Assembly: GCA_036504445.1 (NCBI GenBank)
Contig: DASXVE010000015.1
Span: 1 to 64,000 of the forward strand
Direction: 5' to 3'
Source: Candidatus Aquicultor sp.
Lineage (GTDB): Bacteria > Actinomycetota > Aquicultoria > Aquicultorales > Aquicultoraceae
DNA: 64,000 bases
This document shows positions 34,423 through 44,053 of the stretch, in pieces; position 1 is the stretch's first letter, and every line of letters begins with the position of its first letter. The translations under genes were made by a program, and so were the position numbers. The notes under the pieces were generated by a model. It did not search any database. It had not been told where the DNA came from and saw nothing but the letters and a program-made list of their open reading frames with translations.

Positions 34423-35721
34423 ATGATTTGGAACCCGGAATATGAATGTATCGATAGAGAAAAGCTGCAAGAGCTGCAGCTAAAGCGCCTGCAAACGCTT
34501 GTAAAATGGATATATAATGAGGTTCCCTACCATAGAGAACGCTTTGTTGAGGCAGGCGTTAAACCGTCGGACATCAAGACGCTCGAAGATGTAGCAAAGC
34601 TGCCGTTTACAACAAAAAATGATTTGCGCGACAGCTATCCGTTCGGTATGTTTGCCGTCCCCATGGAAAACGTTGTCCGTGTCCACTCATCCTCGGGCAC
34701 GACGGGCAAGCCGATAGTCGTGGGATATACCAGGGGAGATATGAATACCTGGTCTGATCTAACCGCCCGCGTCGCAATGGCCGGCGGTGCGACCTCAAAG
34801 GACATCGCACAGATGTCGTTCGGCTACGGCCTTTTTACGGGCGGCTTCGGTATGCACGCGGGCCTTGAGCGCATCGGGGCCTCGGTCGTCCCGGTTTCAA
34901 CCGGCAACACAAAACGCCAGCTCATGCTCATGGAAGACTTTGGGACAACAGTGCTCGTAAGTACGCCTTCATATGCCCTACATATCGCGGAAGTCGGCGC
35001 AGAGATGGGCGTAGATTTCTCTAAACTGCCGCTTCGCGTGGGTCTATTCGGCGCTGAACGCTGCACTGAAAAAATGCGCACGGAGATTGAATCGAAGATG
35101 CTTATCTCGGCGACCGATAATTACGGTCTCACCGAGGTTATGGGCCCGGGTGTCGCCGGAGAGTGTGAGAGGAAGAACGGCATGCACATCAACGAAGATC
35201 ATTTTCTCGTTGAGACTATCGATCCCGAGACAGGCAAGCCGCTACCGCGAGGCAGCGTAGGCGAGCTCGTGTTTACAACGCTTACCAAAGAAGCATTTCC
35301 CGTCATCCGATACCGCACACGCGACTTAACGCGTATTATCGATGAACCGTGTGAGTGCGGCCGAACGCTCGCCAGGATGGAAAAGATCCAAGGCAGAACC
35401 GACGACATGCTCATCATTCGCGGGGTAAACGTATTCCCGTCACAGATAGAGAGCGTTTTATACGAGATAGAAGGCATCGATCCGCATTATTTGCTAATAG
35501 TTGACCGTAAGGGCGCAATGGATATGATGGAACTCATGATCGAGGTCTCAAGCGATATATTCCCCGGTGATTGGAAAGGCCTCGAGAAATTTGAGAAAAA
35601 AGTTGAGGAGCAGCTTAATACTGTGCTAGGCCTGAAGGTTAAGGTAAAACTAGTCGAGCCTAAGACAATCGAGCGAACTAGCGGTAAAGCAAAAAGAGTT
35701 ATAGATAAGAGAGAACTATAG
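34423..35721 (+). CDS. paaK: Phenylacetate-CoA ligase
   Basis: A 432-residue adenylate-forming enzyme producing phenylacetyl-CoA (or a related aryl-acetyl-CoA) from the acid, ATP and CoA. Motifs: [17 protein letters not shown] (P loop), [25 protein letters not shown], and [13 protein letters not shown] in the C-terminal domain. ATG 34423 follows GGAGG; the longer open frame starting at 34387 lacks a site. Beside iorAB it may run in reverse, conserving energy as ATP when aryl-acetyl-CoA is cleaved, as in amino-acid-fermenting anaerobes; direction cannot be told from sequence. Confidence 0.93.
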   Translation: MIWNPEYECIDREKLQELQLKRLQTLVKWIYNEVPYHRERFVEAGVKPSDIKTLEDVAKLPFTTKNDLRDSYPFGMFAVPMENVVRVHSSSGTTGKPIVVGYTRGDMNTWSDLTARVAMAGGATSKDIAQMSFGYGLFTGGFGMHAGLERIGASVVPVSTGNTKRQLMLMEDFGTTVLVSTPSYALHIAEVGAEMGVDFSKLPLRVGLFGAERCTEKMRTEIESKMLISATDNYGLTEVMGPGVAGECERKNGMHINEDHFLVETIDPETGKPLPRGSVGELVFTTLTKEAFPVIRYRTRDLTRIIDEPCECGRTLARMEKIQGRTDDMLIIRGVNVFPSQIESVLYEIEGIDPHYLLIVDRKGAMDMMELMIEVSSDIFPGDWKGLEKFEKKVEEQLNTVLGLKVKVKLVEPKTIERTSGKAKRVIDKREL

Positions 35722-35816
35722 CTTTATAATAAAAAACATCATAAAGCATCACCAAGCACCACCACTGTAACGCCGGAAACAACCAGACACTTGCTAGCAT
35801 AGAGGAAAGGGTTACC

Positions 35817-36350
35817 GTGAAGCTTCTTGGCAACGGGTCGCGCATAAAAAATAGCGAAGGGAAAACTTTAAATAGAATCGTCATGCAGCATCTCAGCGCG
35901 TGGGTAATCCTTCTGTTCGTTGGCGCCGTAATTTGGCAGATGGCATCGCCGGTAATTCCAAACCAACAGGCGTTTTATGCGGGACAGGAGTCAGAGGCTA
36001 CCGTAACCGCTATCGGTCAAACACCGGCCGCGAGCACCGAAACCGCTTCAGCGATAGGCTCAACAAAAAAAGCGCAAGCCACAAAAGCGGCTGTAAAAGG
36101 TACCACTATTACAACAGTAGCAGGGCCGAAAACAACAAGTAAGACGGCCCCGGCCAAAGGGCGCGTGAGAATAATCGTTGAAGCGCTTAATATACGCGTA
36201 GCGCCCGACATAACCAGCCAAGTTATCGATAGCATAGGAATGGGCGAGACGGTCAATGTTATCGGCACAAGCGGAAATTGGCTTAAAGTTAGAACAGATA
36301 CCGCTGTCGAAGGTTATATAAGCGCTAGCATGGCGGAACCGGTTAAGTAG
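35817..36350 (+). CDS. Membrane-anchored SH3b-domain protein
   Basis: A 177-residue protein: short cytoplasmic N-terminus, one membrane helix (about residues 25-45, LSAWVILLFVGAVIWQMA), a Thr/Ala/Lys-rich linker (about 60-115), and a C-terminal bacterial SH3 domain (ALNIRVAPDITSQVIDSI, GNWLKVR, GYISASM). SH3b domains usually bind cell-wall peptides. It starts with GTG 35817 after GAGGAAAGG. Likely anchored in the membrane and facing the wall. No enzymatic domain is present. Confidence 0.75.
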   Translation: MKLLGNGSRIKNSEGKTLNRIVMQHLSAWVILLFVGAVIWQMASPVIPNQQAFYAGQESEATVTAIGQTPAASTETASAIGSTKKAQATKAAVKGTTITTVAGPKTTSKTAPAKGRVRIIVEALNIRVAPDITSQVIDSIGMGETVNVIGTSGNWLKVRTDTAVEGYISASMAEPVK

Positions 36351-36461
36351 GCGATATCACAGCACAAGATCGCGTCTAAACAGGAGAGCACGTATAACAT
36401 ACGTATTGAATAATTATTGAGAAGCATAAGATGAAGCAAGAGACGTATCAGCGGAGAGAAC

Positions 36462-36899
36462 ATGCAAGAGAAGAATTATAACCACAACAAGGCAAAGACA
36501 ACCAATCTAGCATTAGACTGTTATCGGGCGCGCGTAATAAAAGTACACGAAGAGCGACCCGTAGACCTCGACTGGCGCGAAGATATCTTATATACGGCGC
36601 CGAAAGCCTATCCAAGTAAGTTGATGACAAGTTACCGGGTTCAGGTGCTGGCGCCCGATAAAACGATCCACGAACTAGCGAACCTCCGGGACAGGGCGGA
36701 GGCAAGGAAGCGCATACGGTCCGTGCGGCACGATCTTAAGCGTCTCACGAAGATGGAATTTAATAAGAAATATGATATCGTTGATACAACAGACACCGAC
36801 ATTGCCGTCGGCCCAATAATTATCGATGAAGCGCTTTATGGCAATGCGATGCTGTTTACCGGCGTACAACACAGCAAGAATCCGCGGAATAATATGTAA
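36462..36899 (+). CDS. Uncharacterised 145-residue protein
   Basis: A soluble, charged protein without signal peptide or membrane helix. The middle is rich in Arg/Lys and Glu (DRAEARKRIRSVRHDLKRL), predicted helical. No family recognised. ATG 36462 follows GGAGAG. It lies between the SH3b gene and a small membrane protein gene transcribed the same way, with 43 bases to the next start. Confidence 0.6.
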   Translation: MQEKNYNHNKAKTTNLALDCYRARVIKVHEERPVDLDWREDILYTAPKAYPSKLMTSYRVQVLAPDKTIHELANLRDRAEARKRIRSVRHDLKRLTKMEFNKKYDIVDTTDTDIAVGPIIIDEALYGNAMLFTGVQHSKNPRNNM

Positions 36900-36942
36900 T
36901 CACAATGTTACAATAGCACCTTTGTTGGGGCGGGGAAGAACC

Positions 36943-37359
36943 ATGACACGGCGAGCACAAGTTGTAGCAATCATAGGACTAGCATTACCATTATATGGTA
37001 TCTTGTGGTATGTCGCGGGTGCGTTTTTGTCGATCGGCATAAACCTTATCGCGGTCGCAATAGCAATCAGTATCGCGTATCTTTTTCTCGAAGCGCTTTC
37101 ATGCCAGAGCGTTAGAGGAAGTATACTCAAGATAAACCTACGGAGAAAACTAGACATAAAAGAAGTCGCTCGCATAATAGGGCCAATAGCCCTGTTGCCG
37201 GCCGCCTCTATCATTATCGCCCAACAGTCCCTTGCCAGTTCGGTAAAACCCCTTCGGCTATACGTTCTCTTTGTCCTGCTATTTTTAGTAGGTTGGGCAA
37301 TGGGAACGGTCGAGACCGCCAACCTCATAGACGAGGACGAGAAAAACGAGGCATTGTAG
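36943..37359 (+). CDS. Uncharacterised four-helix membrane protein (138 aa)
   Basis: Four hydrophobic segments are visible (about residues 7-27, 30-50, 78-95 and 105-125), with a positively charged loop (INLRRKLDIKEVAR) between the second and third. ATG 36943 follows GGGGAAGAA. No family recognised. It may form an operon with the 145-residue gene upstream. Confidence 0.6.
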   Translation: MTRRAQVVAIIGLALPLYGILWYVAGAFLSIGINLIAVAIAISIAYLFLEALSCQSVRGSILKINLRRKLDIKEVARIIGPIALLPAASIIIAQQSLASSVKPLRLYVLFVLLFLVGWAMGTVETANLIDEDEKNEAL

Positions 37360-38165
37360 TAAAGATTAAATCCAAGTAAACTCCTATCCGGCCGCGAACA
37401 CACGTTCGTGATGCGGGCGATCTTTATTATATCGGCTGTTATGAGGGGCGGATTGTGAGTAATACTCTAAATCTGAAGAGCGGTTGTGCAAATAATCATT
37501 GCGGCGGAAAGACCGTTGCCGGGAGCTTATCTCCGAGAAATAGCTGGTAGCAAGTAGGAAAATGAAACAAAATGAGAGAAATATGCCTAGATATGGATTC
37601 GCCGGTAAACGGATGATTGAATAGAGATTACGCAAATTGCGCCCGAGTCGCAATGCAAACACCGAAATTGTAACCGGTATGTTACAAGTCTGACGAGGAA
37701 TATCGTAAGTTAACATAAGACATATTATGGTAAGCAATACGCCGTTGTGATTATATCGACAATCGAGTTTTGGCCGCACCAGTTCGTCGAAATACTGTTT
37801 CACTTTAGTTTCTAAATCATCGATGCTTTTGAAAATATTCCCGAAATTTAGGCGCTCTCAAATCCGTTCTAAGACACTTTTAAATTACGCCCATACATTT
37901 ATATTGCCTATTTTTCGCTTACCCACTCTGCTTGCTATCGCCAACCAACGTTTCGGTCAATGAATTCCGAATGTCTTAGATCTTTGCGTGGTTGCATTGA
38001 GGTCGGTACGGCGATTCTCTAATAATACGAAGCCAATAGTATGAAATCAGCATACCGCAGATAAGCCATTGAGGAAGTCGATAATCATTTCCCAGGTTGC
38101 CGGATCGAAGAACTAGTTACCGTGTCCAGATTCGAGCAGATCTAGCATGCGCCTGTTTCCTAACA
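37360..38165. other. Gene-poor stretch
   Basis: About 800 bases between convergent genes. A minus-strand frame at 37384-37803 (GTG start, 139 codons, one hydrophobic segment FLSFCFIFLLATSYF) is open but lacks a ribosome-binding site and has irregular composition, so I do not call it a gene. The remainder (37804-38165) is AT-rich with many stops. It may be the remnant of decayed genes. Confidence 0.5.
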
Positions 38166-39284
38166 TTATGCTGCCAGCCCACGTTCGCGCACATCAGCAG
38201 ACCCGGCTTTACATCCTCGCTTGCTGTGCAGCAAGTCGATAAATGCTTCCAACCTGGTCAGCGTTCCCGCCCGGCCTGTCTGTTCGTCTATGACAAACGA
38301 TATGATCGGTATATCCAGGTCTTTGCTTATCCGCGGTAAAATCGATTTTGCGATAGTGTCGGGCATGCAGGTAAACGGACCCAGCTCGACAATGCCGTCG
38401 AATCCATCCTTAGCGTAGATGGCTGCATTCCCCACGCTGGTTAAGCCTTCCCCTCCGACGAAATGATTGAGATATGGTCTGGCTGCCCGTGCTATCTCGG
38501 CATCGCTTACGCCCTTGACCTCATTCTTATCCGACGGGCTTATCCAGTCGGTTAAATAAAGCGAGCGCTCGACCGAAACACCCTTATTTCCCAGGTATTC
38601 TTCGATATCAAAATTTATAAACGGCTCTAGCAAGATGTAAAACTCACCGACGATGCCAACTTTTAGCGGTCTGCGGCTCATATCCTTTTCGACTGCTTCA
38701 AGCTGAGCGAACGCCAATCGTGATGCTTCTTCTATCTCTTGCTGGGTCTTTGCCGGCTTCATAATTTCGAGGGCTTGCTTATATGCCTTGGTCGAATCGC
38801 CTTTATTCACTTCATATGCTCTGAACTTCAAGACATATTGCTCGAGCCGGTCGAGAATTCGTCCTTTCGTAAAGCTGGTACTGATTATCTTATATATCTG
38901 ATACACCGACTTGCCCGGTGCAAGCAGGCGCAATGTATCTATAAATCGTTTCCAGCCCAAGACGGGTGGCTCGATTATTATCATGTCGAATTTATAGCCC
39001 GCGTCCCGCAAAACGAGTCTTTGGATCTGAGCATAATAACCTAAGCGACATGGCCCGATTCCACCGACCATCAAGAGCGTGTCAGCACCGGCTTCGATGG
39101 CCTCGATAAAGTTGCCAATCATTATCTTCATTGGCAAACACGCAAGTTCTGGCGCGTAACGTAAACCCAGCTGCATGGTCTTATCAGCAGTCTTGGGCGG
39201 CACCATATAGTCGATGCCCGTTCTATCAAGGAGGTCGGAGACTATAAGATCGAGCTTGCCCAGCTGTGGAAAAGTGGCTAACAT
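38166..39284 (-). CDS. 2-hydroxyacyl-CoA dehydratase-like protein (HgdB/COG3581 type)
   Basis: A 372-residue protein of the family related to the Fe-S dehydratase and double-cubane subunits. TFPQLGKLDLIVSDLL opens it, then APELACLPMKIMIG, GGIGPCRLGYYAQ and a late LGPFTCMPDTIAKSI, which supply the conserved cysteines expected to hold an iron-sulfur cluster; SFVIDEQTGRAGTLTRLEAF ends the core. The same scheme recurs in the two related proteins upstream. ATG 39284 follows GGGGGAC. The substrate is unknown; members are always found with a BadF-type activase, here the next gene upstream. Confidence 0.85.
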   Translation of the reverse strand: MLATFPQLGKLDLIVSDLLDRTGIDYMVPPKTADKTMQLGLRYAPELACLPMKIMIGNFIEAIEAGADTLLMVGGIGPCRLGYYAQIQRLVLRDAGYKFDMIIIEPPVLGWKRFIDTLRLLAPGKSVYQIYKIISTSFTKGRILDRLEQYVLKFRAYEVNKGDSTKAYKQALEIMKPAKTQQEIEEASRLAFAQLEAVEKDMSRRPLKVGIVGEFYILLEPFINFDIEEYLGNKGVSVERSLYLTDWISPSDKNEVKGVSDAEIARAARPYLNHFVGGEGLTSVGNAAIYAKDGFDGIVELGPFTCMPDTIAKSILPRISKDLDIPIISFVIDEQTGRAGTLTRLEAFIDLLHSKRGCKAGSADVRERGLAA

Positions 39285-39524
39285 GTCGGCGTCCCCCGTA
39301 TCTTCATCACACCCCTAAGTCCAGTCGCAAAATATCGTATTTCGCGCATGCAGAACACAAAAGATTGCAGGCTATAAGTCCTTGCTTAGATGCTTACCTA
39401 CAGACCGGCTAATTCAGAGGATACCCTCAGACACAGTTTTTAAACAGAGCGCTTAGTATGCTTAAGATCGCATCCTTCGAATTTAAAAGAAGAGCATTGA
39501 AAAGAGTGGCTGTCAGAGAGAGGT

Positions 39525-40547
39525 TTAGTGCAACACTCCTGTCAAACACGGCTCGCATTCATCGGCTTTAGGCTGTCGCTCTGAATTCGATGCCTGGCTA
39601 TTACTCCACTTGCCGCAGCGATCCCCCCAGCGTGCGAGAATTGCATTGTCGCTTTGCATCTCGATAACCTCGCACCGGTTCGCGCAGCCACCGCACTCAA
39701 AGCTCGACGCAGCAAACGAGAGTTCGCTTACTTCAAAACCTTTAAACGCCGTTGCACCGGTGATCTCCACCTCTTCCTGCGCCAGAAGTGCGGCGCCGAT
39801 CGCTCCCATAACCCCGAAATAAGGTGGCACGGCTACCTGCTGACCAAGCGCCTTTTCAAACGCGGCCTTGATACCTTTATTCGCTGCTACCCCGCCCTGA
39901 AACACCACAGCGCCTAACACCTGTTTGCCGCGCCCAACGTTATTAAGGTAATTGCGCACCAGCGCCTCGCAGAGCCCAGCGATGATGTCTTCAAGCGCAC
40001 ACCCTGTCTGCTGCTTATGAATCATATCCGACTCGGCGAATACGCCGCAGCGCCCGGCGATGCGTACCGGGTGTGAGGCGCGAAGCGCGATGTCACCAAA
40101 CTGCTCGATCGGTATCTTCAAGCGGGATGCCTGATGGTCGAGAAACGACCCTGTTCCGGCTGCGCACACGGTGTTCATGGCAAAATCAATGACAACACCG
40201 TCGCGTATGATGATGATCTTCGAATCTTGTCCGCCGATCTCGAGCACGGTCTGCGCATCGGGCACGATTTTCAATGCTGCGACCGAGTGAGCGGTGATCT
40301 CATTCTTGACCGTATCGGCACCCACCATGATACCGGCCAGCTGGCGGGCGCTACCGGTAGCACCGACGCCTTCGATGGTTATATTGCTGTCGAGCCTGCC
40401 TGATAGCTCGCGCATGCCGTCCTGTACCGCCTGGATAGGCCTTCCGTCGGTTCGTATGTAGATGCTATCGATTACGTCACCGCTCGCGTTAATGACCGCA
40501 AGATTCGTGCTGACCGAGCCCACGTCTATTCCTAAATAAGCCTGCAA
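39525..40547 (-). CDS. BadF/BadG/HgdC-type ATPase, dehydratase activase
   Basis: A 340-residue ASKHA ATPase that injects low-potential electrons into a partner Fe-S protein with ATP hydrolysis. YLGIDVGSVSTNLAVI binds phosphate; the two cluster-bridging cysteines are in MNTVCAAGTGSFLD and GRCGVFAESD; GGVAANKGI follows. The C-terminus has extra cysteines (CGGCANRCEV, GDRCGKW) beyond the ~260-residue minimal activase, perhaps a second metal site. TTG 40547 follows GGGGG. It lies inside a cluster of three HgdB-like genes, so it is their probable activator. Confidence 0.9.
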   Translation of the reverse strand: MQAYLGIDVGSVSTNLAVINASGDVIDSIYIRTDGRPIQAVQDGMRELSGRLDSNITIEGVGATGSARQLAGIMVGADTVKNEITAHSVAALKIVPDAQTVLEIGGQDSKIIIIRDGVVIDFAMNTVCAAGTGSFLDHQASRLKIPIEQFGDIALRASHPVRIAGRCGVFAESDMIHKQQTGCALEDIIAGLCEALVRNYLNNVGRGKQVLGAVVFQGGVAANKGIKAAFEKALGQQVAVPPYFGVMGAIGAALLAQEEVEITGATAFKGFEVSELSFAASSFECGGCANRCEVIEMQSDNAILARWGDRCGKWSNSQASNSERQPKADECEPCLTGVLH

Positions 40548-40589
40548 CTGTTCAACCCCCTATTGATATTCCGCTACGTGTAAATACGC

Positions 40590-41828
40590 TCACTCATTTA
40601 TATAGTGTCGAGCTGCCGTACTACTCAGTTTCGGCTCGACCAGTTGATCTTCGTCAGATTGCCGGATAGGGTCACCGTCATCGCAGGCGTTTTTGCGCTG
40701 CAGAGCGGTGTGCCGGCGGGCTAACAAATCCGCAAATGCTTCGAGCCGCGTGACGAACCCGGCTTTGCCGGTCTGCTCGTCAAGGCTTATCGAGAGAACC
40801 GGTATAGAAAAATCGCGGCTGACTCGCTCGAGCACACTTTTTGCGACGATCTCCGGTATGCAGGTAAACGGCGAGAGCTGGATGACGCCGTCAAAGCCCC
40901 GTTCGGCGTATTGAATCGCGTGCGCCACCGAGTCTTGCCCATGGCCGCCGATCATTTCGCCCAGGTAGCTCAAGGCGACCTGTTCGAGGCGCTCTTGATT
41001 CTTGCGCCCCGGCTTCTTAAATAGCTTGCTTTCTTTGGTCCAGCCCGCTAGATATATCGAACGCTCCGTCTCGACACCCATTTCGCCCAGTGTTTCTTCA
41101 ATCTCAAGGTTGGCGGACGGCTCGAGTAAAACGTAAATCTCACCCACAATACCGACTCGCAGCGGCTCGAACCCCGGTTTAAGCGGGACATCCGTCAGTA
41201 CTTGCTCGGCACGTTGCTCGGCCTCTTCAAGATCGGAGAGCGTCTTCACCTGGTTGATAATGGCGGTCGCCTTCTTAAATGCCTTTGTCGTCGAGCCCAG
41301 TACCGCTTCCCGGGCGCGCACGCGGTGCGATATCCGCTCGATATGATCGAGCGCGATGATTTTCTTCCAGGCATACCACACCAGTTTGGCTACGTGCCAC
41401 TTCGAGAAACCGTTCGCGTTGAGTGCCTCGATCTTTCCGATGAAGTCACGTAGGTCGACACGCGGCGGCTCGAGCACGATCAAATCGACGTCAAGATGGA
41501 GCTCGTTTAGGATGAATTGGTGAATTTCGCAGTACAGACCGGCGCGACATGGGCCGACGCCGCCCGTGCTGACAATCGTATCGGCACCTTTTTCAATAGC
41601 CTCTAAATAGCTTCCGGTAATAATTTTAAGCGGCAGACATGCAAATTCCGGCGAATGCTCGGCGCCGAGCGAGAGCGTGAACCGGTTCGGGCGCGGTGGA
41701 ACCACTACATCATTACCGAGGTTGATGAGAAGTTCTTTAAATACTGCGTGTGATTGTCCCATGTACGGAAAAGTCACGGTGCGCTTGCGTCGCTTAAAGG
41801 AGCGTGCGCTCTTAATTGGTTGTTGCAA
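40590..41828 (-). CDS. 2-hydroxyacyl-CoA dehydratase-like protein (COG3581 type, second copy)
   Basis: About 412 residues, paralogous to the 38166-39284 protein. TVTFPYMGQSHAVFKELL, SPEFACLPLKIITG, GGVGPCRAGLY and LSPFTCIPEIVAKSV reproduce the cysteine scheme, and SLDEQTGKAGFVTRLEAF the end. The start is uncertain: TTG 41828 follows GGAAGGGGGC and overlaps the upstream gene by 17 bases; GTG 41777 lacks a site. Tight overlap indicates translation as a unit with the DUF2229-like partner. Confidence 0.82.
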   Translation of the reverse strand: MQQPIKSARSFKRRKRTVTFPYMGQSHAVFKELLINLGNDVVVPPRPNRFTLSLGAEHSPEFACLPLKIITGSYLEAIEKGADTIVSTGGVGPCRAGLYCEIHQFILNELHLDVDLIVLEPPRVDLRDFIGKIEALNANGFSKWHVAKLVWYAWKKIIALDHIERISHRVRAREAVLGSTTKAFKKATAIINQVKTLSDLEEAEQRAEQVLTDVPLKPGFEPLRVGIVGEIYVLLEPSANLEIEETLGEMGVETERSIYLAGWTKESKLFKKPGRKNQERLEQVALSYLGEMIGGHGQDSVAHAIQYAERGFDGVIQLSPFTCIPEIVAKSVLERVSRDFSIPVLSISLDEQTGKAGFVTRLEAFADLLARRHTALQRKNACDDGDPIRQSDEDQLVEPKLSSTAARHYINE

Positions 41829-42954
41829 CAGTTGCCGCCCCCTTCCGCACTGCATGTCGAAGGCGTGGCGTAATAAGCTCGTCGATCGACGGTTTCTTCT
41901 CAGAGACACGCTGTCGCCGTCGCACCATATCGGTAAACGCCTCGAGCCGGGTCATGAGGCCGGCCTCACCTGTATGCTCGTCGATCATAAGCGTCATAAA
42001 CGGTACCGACGGGTGTTCTTTTGCTATACCGCCAATAACCCTGTTGACGATTGAATCGGGCCCACAGCTAAATGCGGTGACATGAATCAGCCCGTCGACC
42101 GTATCGTCATATTCAAAGTAGTGGTGCGCCGCAAGAACCGCCTGCTCGCTGTAAGTCCAAAACATGTTTTTATACAGTTTTTGCTGCTGCGCCTGCAGAT
42201 CGTTCTTAGAAATCGTGTTGGCGGTCAGCGGCATTACCCGCATATCGCGCAGCTTATTGAGCAGATCAAGGCTTATGTAAGGATCGTATATTTCGTAGGG
42301 GTACCCGATAACGGCAAATCGCAGGTCGTATGCGTCCGTATCCATAGCAGGCCCAGCTATACCGGGCTCGTTACGGGTTGTACGTTCGGGGTTAGCCAAA
42401 ACCTTTATCGCAGCGGCCGGCGCAACGCCGGCGTGCAAGAGCTCGCTATACCGCCTATGATCTGCCAAAGCGGCCTCAAGTGCCTGTTTAACCCGGCGAT
42501 TATTGCACGATAACCTGTTACCTACCTCGAGCGCCACGCGCTTTAGCTCGCGCTTATTATCCCTATTATCATACCGGACATCAATGAGCTCTGGTAAGTC
42601 GGTTATTGAGCTTCTAACCATATCGGGCAGCCCGAGAAACTTCGGGCAGTAGACGGTACGTCCGTTGGTGCATACCACGCGCGGCAGAAAGATATAATCG
42701 ATACCCCGCTCGATGAGGTCGACGACATGGCCGTGAAGTAGCTTCACCGGCATACATGCATCCGTAACGGCTGTTCGCACACCTGCATCGAGGATGCGTT
42801 TGGTCGTCGTCGATGATGTTACCACGGTGGCGCCAAGCTCGGTAAAAAAGCGTCTCCATAATGGAAAATATGAATAGTACAAAAGGGTTCGTGGAATGCC
42901 CACGGCGAAAGGTCGCTCGGCGTGGGCCCACGGTGACGTATTCAGCTTAATCAA
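41812..42954 (-). CDS. DUF2229/COG3580-type dehydratase-like partner
   Basis: A 380-residue protein distinct from but related to the two COG3581-type proteins. VGIPRTLLYYSYFPLWRRFF is the typical DUF2229 start, followed by TDACMPVKLLHGH, RVVCTNG and TAFSCGPDSIVNR with the cluster cysteines, and LMIDEHTGEAGLMTRLEAF. In several clostridia these modules are fused with the activase into one giant protein; here they are separate. TTG 42954 is the probable start. The reaction is unknown. Confidence 0.85.
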   Translation of the reverse strand: MIKLNTSPWAHAERPFAVGIPRTLLYYSYFPLWRRFFTELGATVVTSSTTTKRILDAGVRTAVTDACMPVKLLHGHVVDLIERGIDYIFLPRVVCTNGRTVYCPKFLGLPDMVRSSITDLPELIDVRYDNRDNKRELKRVALEVGNRLSCNNRRVKQALEAALADHRRYSELLHAGVAPAAAIKVLANPERTTRNEPGIAGPAMDTDAYDLRFAVIGYPYEIYDPYISLDLLNKLRDMRVMPLTANTISKNDLQAQQQKLYKNMFWTYSEQAVLAAHHYFEYDDTVDGLIHVTAFSCGPDSIVNRVIGGIAKEHPSVPFMTLMIDEHTGEAGLMTRLEAFTDMVRRRQRVSEKKPSIDELITPRLRHAVRKGAATVATTN

Positions 42955-43310
42955 CCCGCCTTTCTTTCATTGTTAGTCTGTTTAATAGTGTATATACTGT
43001 GCCGCCAAATAATAGCGGTCGGCGTCAATCGGGTTGTTTCTTCGTCCGGCAATATAATCTCCCATATATAGTATACATAAAGAGTATGCCTGCGGTCGCT
43101 ATCACAACGACTGTTGCACCAATTAAGCGACCAGAAGAACAATGATTGGTGTCAATAAAACTGTTTCCCCCTTAATAATTTCATGCGAATCCCCTTAAAC
43201 TCATTATGGTCTGACCGCCAATCAAGCGTTGTAACACGCTGTATTACTTTGACGAGGGCTCGTACATGTTACTTATTGCTTTTGTTTGTGTACGCTTCCT
43301 TTAATAGTCG
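42955..43310. other. Intergenic region upstream of the dehydratase-like cluster
   Basis: Some 356 bases with no gene. AT-rich blocks (43060-43090, 43145-43200) may contain the minus-strand promoter of the cluster. No repeats of note were found. The TetR gene ends at 43311, reading in the same direction. Confidence 0.5.
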
Positions 43311-43898
43311 CTACTTGAAACAATGCCTCATGAGCGTATCAATTCGTATTTCAACATCAGGCAAATTGATCCCCATCGCAGGCCCCAACATCGGTGCCAT
43401 GAGTATGGGCAAAAACGTGGCTCCCATAATATGGCTCACGATAATTGTAAGCTGTTCAGGGTCATTCTCACCGGTTATTTCTTGTATCGTGGCCTGTATC
43501 TTATTAAGACCCATCGCCTTAATGAATTGCACATACTGGTAATGCGTCTTGAAGGAAAGATTGCCCTGGAGAAATAGCCTTCGAATTAGCTCCGGGTATT
43601 GCTGAAGAGACAGGGCATATCTAGTTAAGAAGCGTTGCAGGCGCTCTTTTGGAGGAACCGTCGTTTCATCTAACAAATCGAAGCATTCGCGAAACGTATC
43701 CAATAAAGCCGCTACCGCCGCATTCAGAAGAATTTCCTTGGAACCGAAGTGGTAATTGATAAGAGCTACATTGATATTGGCTTTTGCTGCTATCTTGCGG
43801 ATTGTGACTGCCTCAAACCCTTCGTCTTTAATCAAATCCAGTGTGATTTTAAGGATGGTATCTTTGGTCGATAACTTTTTCTCGGCAATCTGGTTCAT
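43311..43898 (-). CDS. TetR-family transcriptional regulator
   Basis: A 195-residue regulator. N-terminal helix-turn-helix: GFEAVTIRKIAAKANINVALINYHFGS, the TetR signature (here split as TIRKIAAKANI and ALINYHFGSKE), followed by a ligand-binding helical domain with a C-terminal TetR_C-like segment. ATG 43898 follows GGGAG. A 19-bp palindrome lies 52 bases upstream and a decayed drug-exporter gene lies beyond, suggesting the original target was an efflux system. Whether it now governs the dehydratase-like cluster downstream is open. Confidence 0.9.
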   Translation of the reverse strand: MNQIAEKKLSTKDTILKITLDLIKDEGFEAVTIRKIAAKANINVALINYHFGSKEILLNAAVAALLDTFRECFDLLDETTVPPKERLQRFLTRYALSLQQYPELIRRLFLQGNLSFKTHYQYVQFIKAMGLNKIQATIQEITGENDPEQLTIIVSHIMGATFLPILMAPMLGPAMGINLPDVEIRIDTLMRHCFK

Positions 43899-43949
43899 TC
43901 TATATCTCCCACGCTAAGGCGATATGATTTATTTGGGAATATTAAACAG

Positions 43950-43968
43950 ATTTAAACAGTGTTTAAAT
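43950..43968. promoter_or_regulatory. 19-bp palindrome, candidate TetR operator
   Basis: ATTTAAACA-G-TGTTTAAAT is perfectly symmetric about a central G and lies between the tetR start and the permease remnant, the usual location for autoregulatory TetR operators. Confidence 0.6.
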
Positions 43969-44053
43969 TATGATATCGCATATTCTCGTTTACAATCAAG
44001 GGGCAAAGATTGTGAGGCAGGATGAAGCCATTTCCCTTGTATCTTTGTGCGCT

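Noticed and set aside
37384-37803. 139-codon minus-strand frame
   Set aside because: GTG start without any Shine-Dalgarno, unusual amino-acid mix and no family resemblance; kept only as a note in the gene-poor region.
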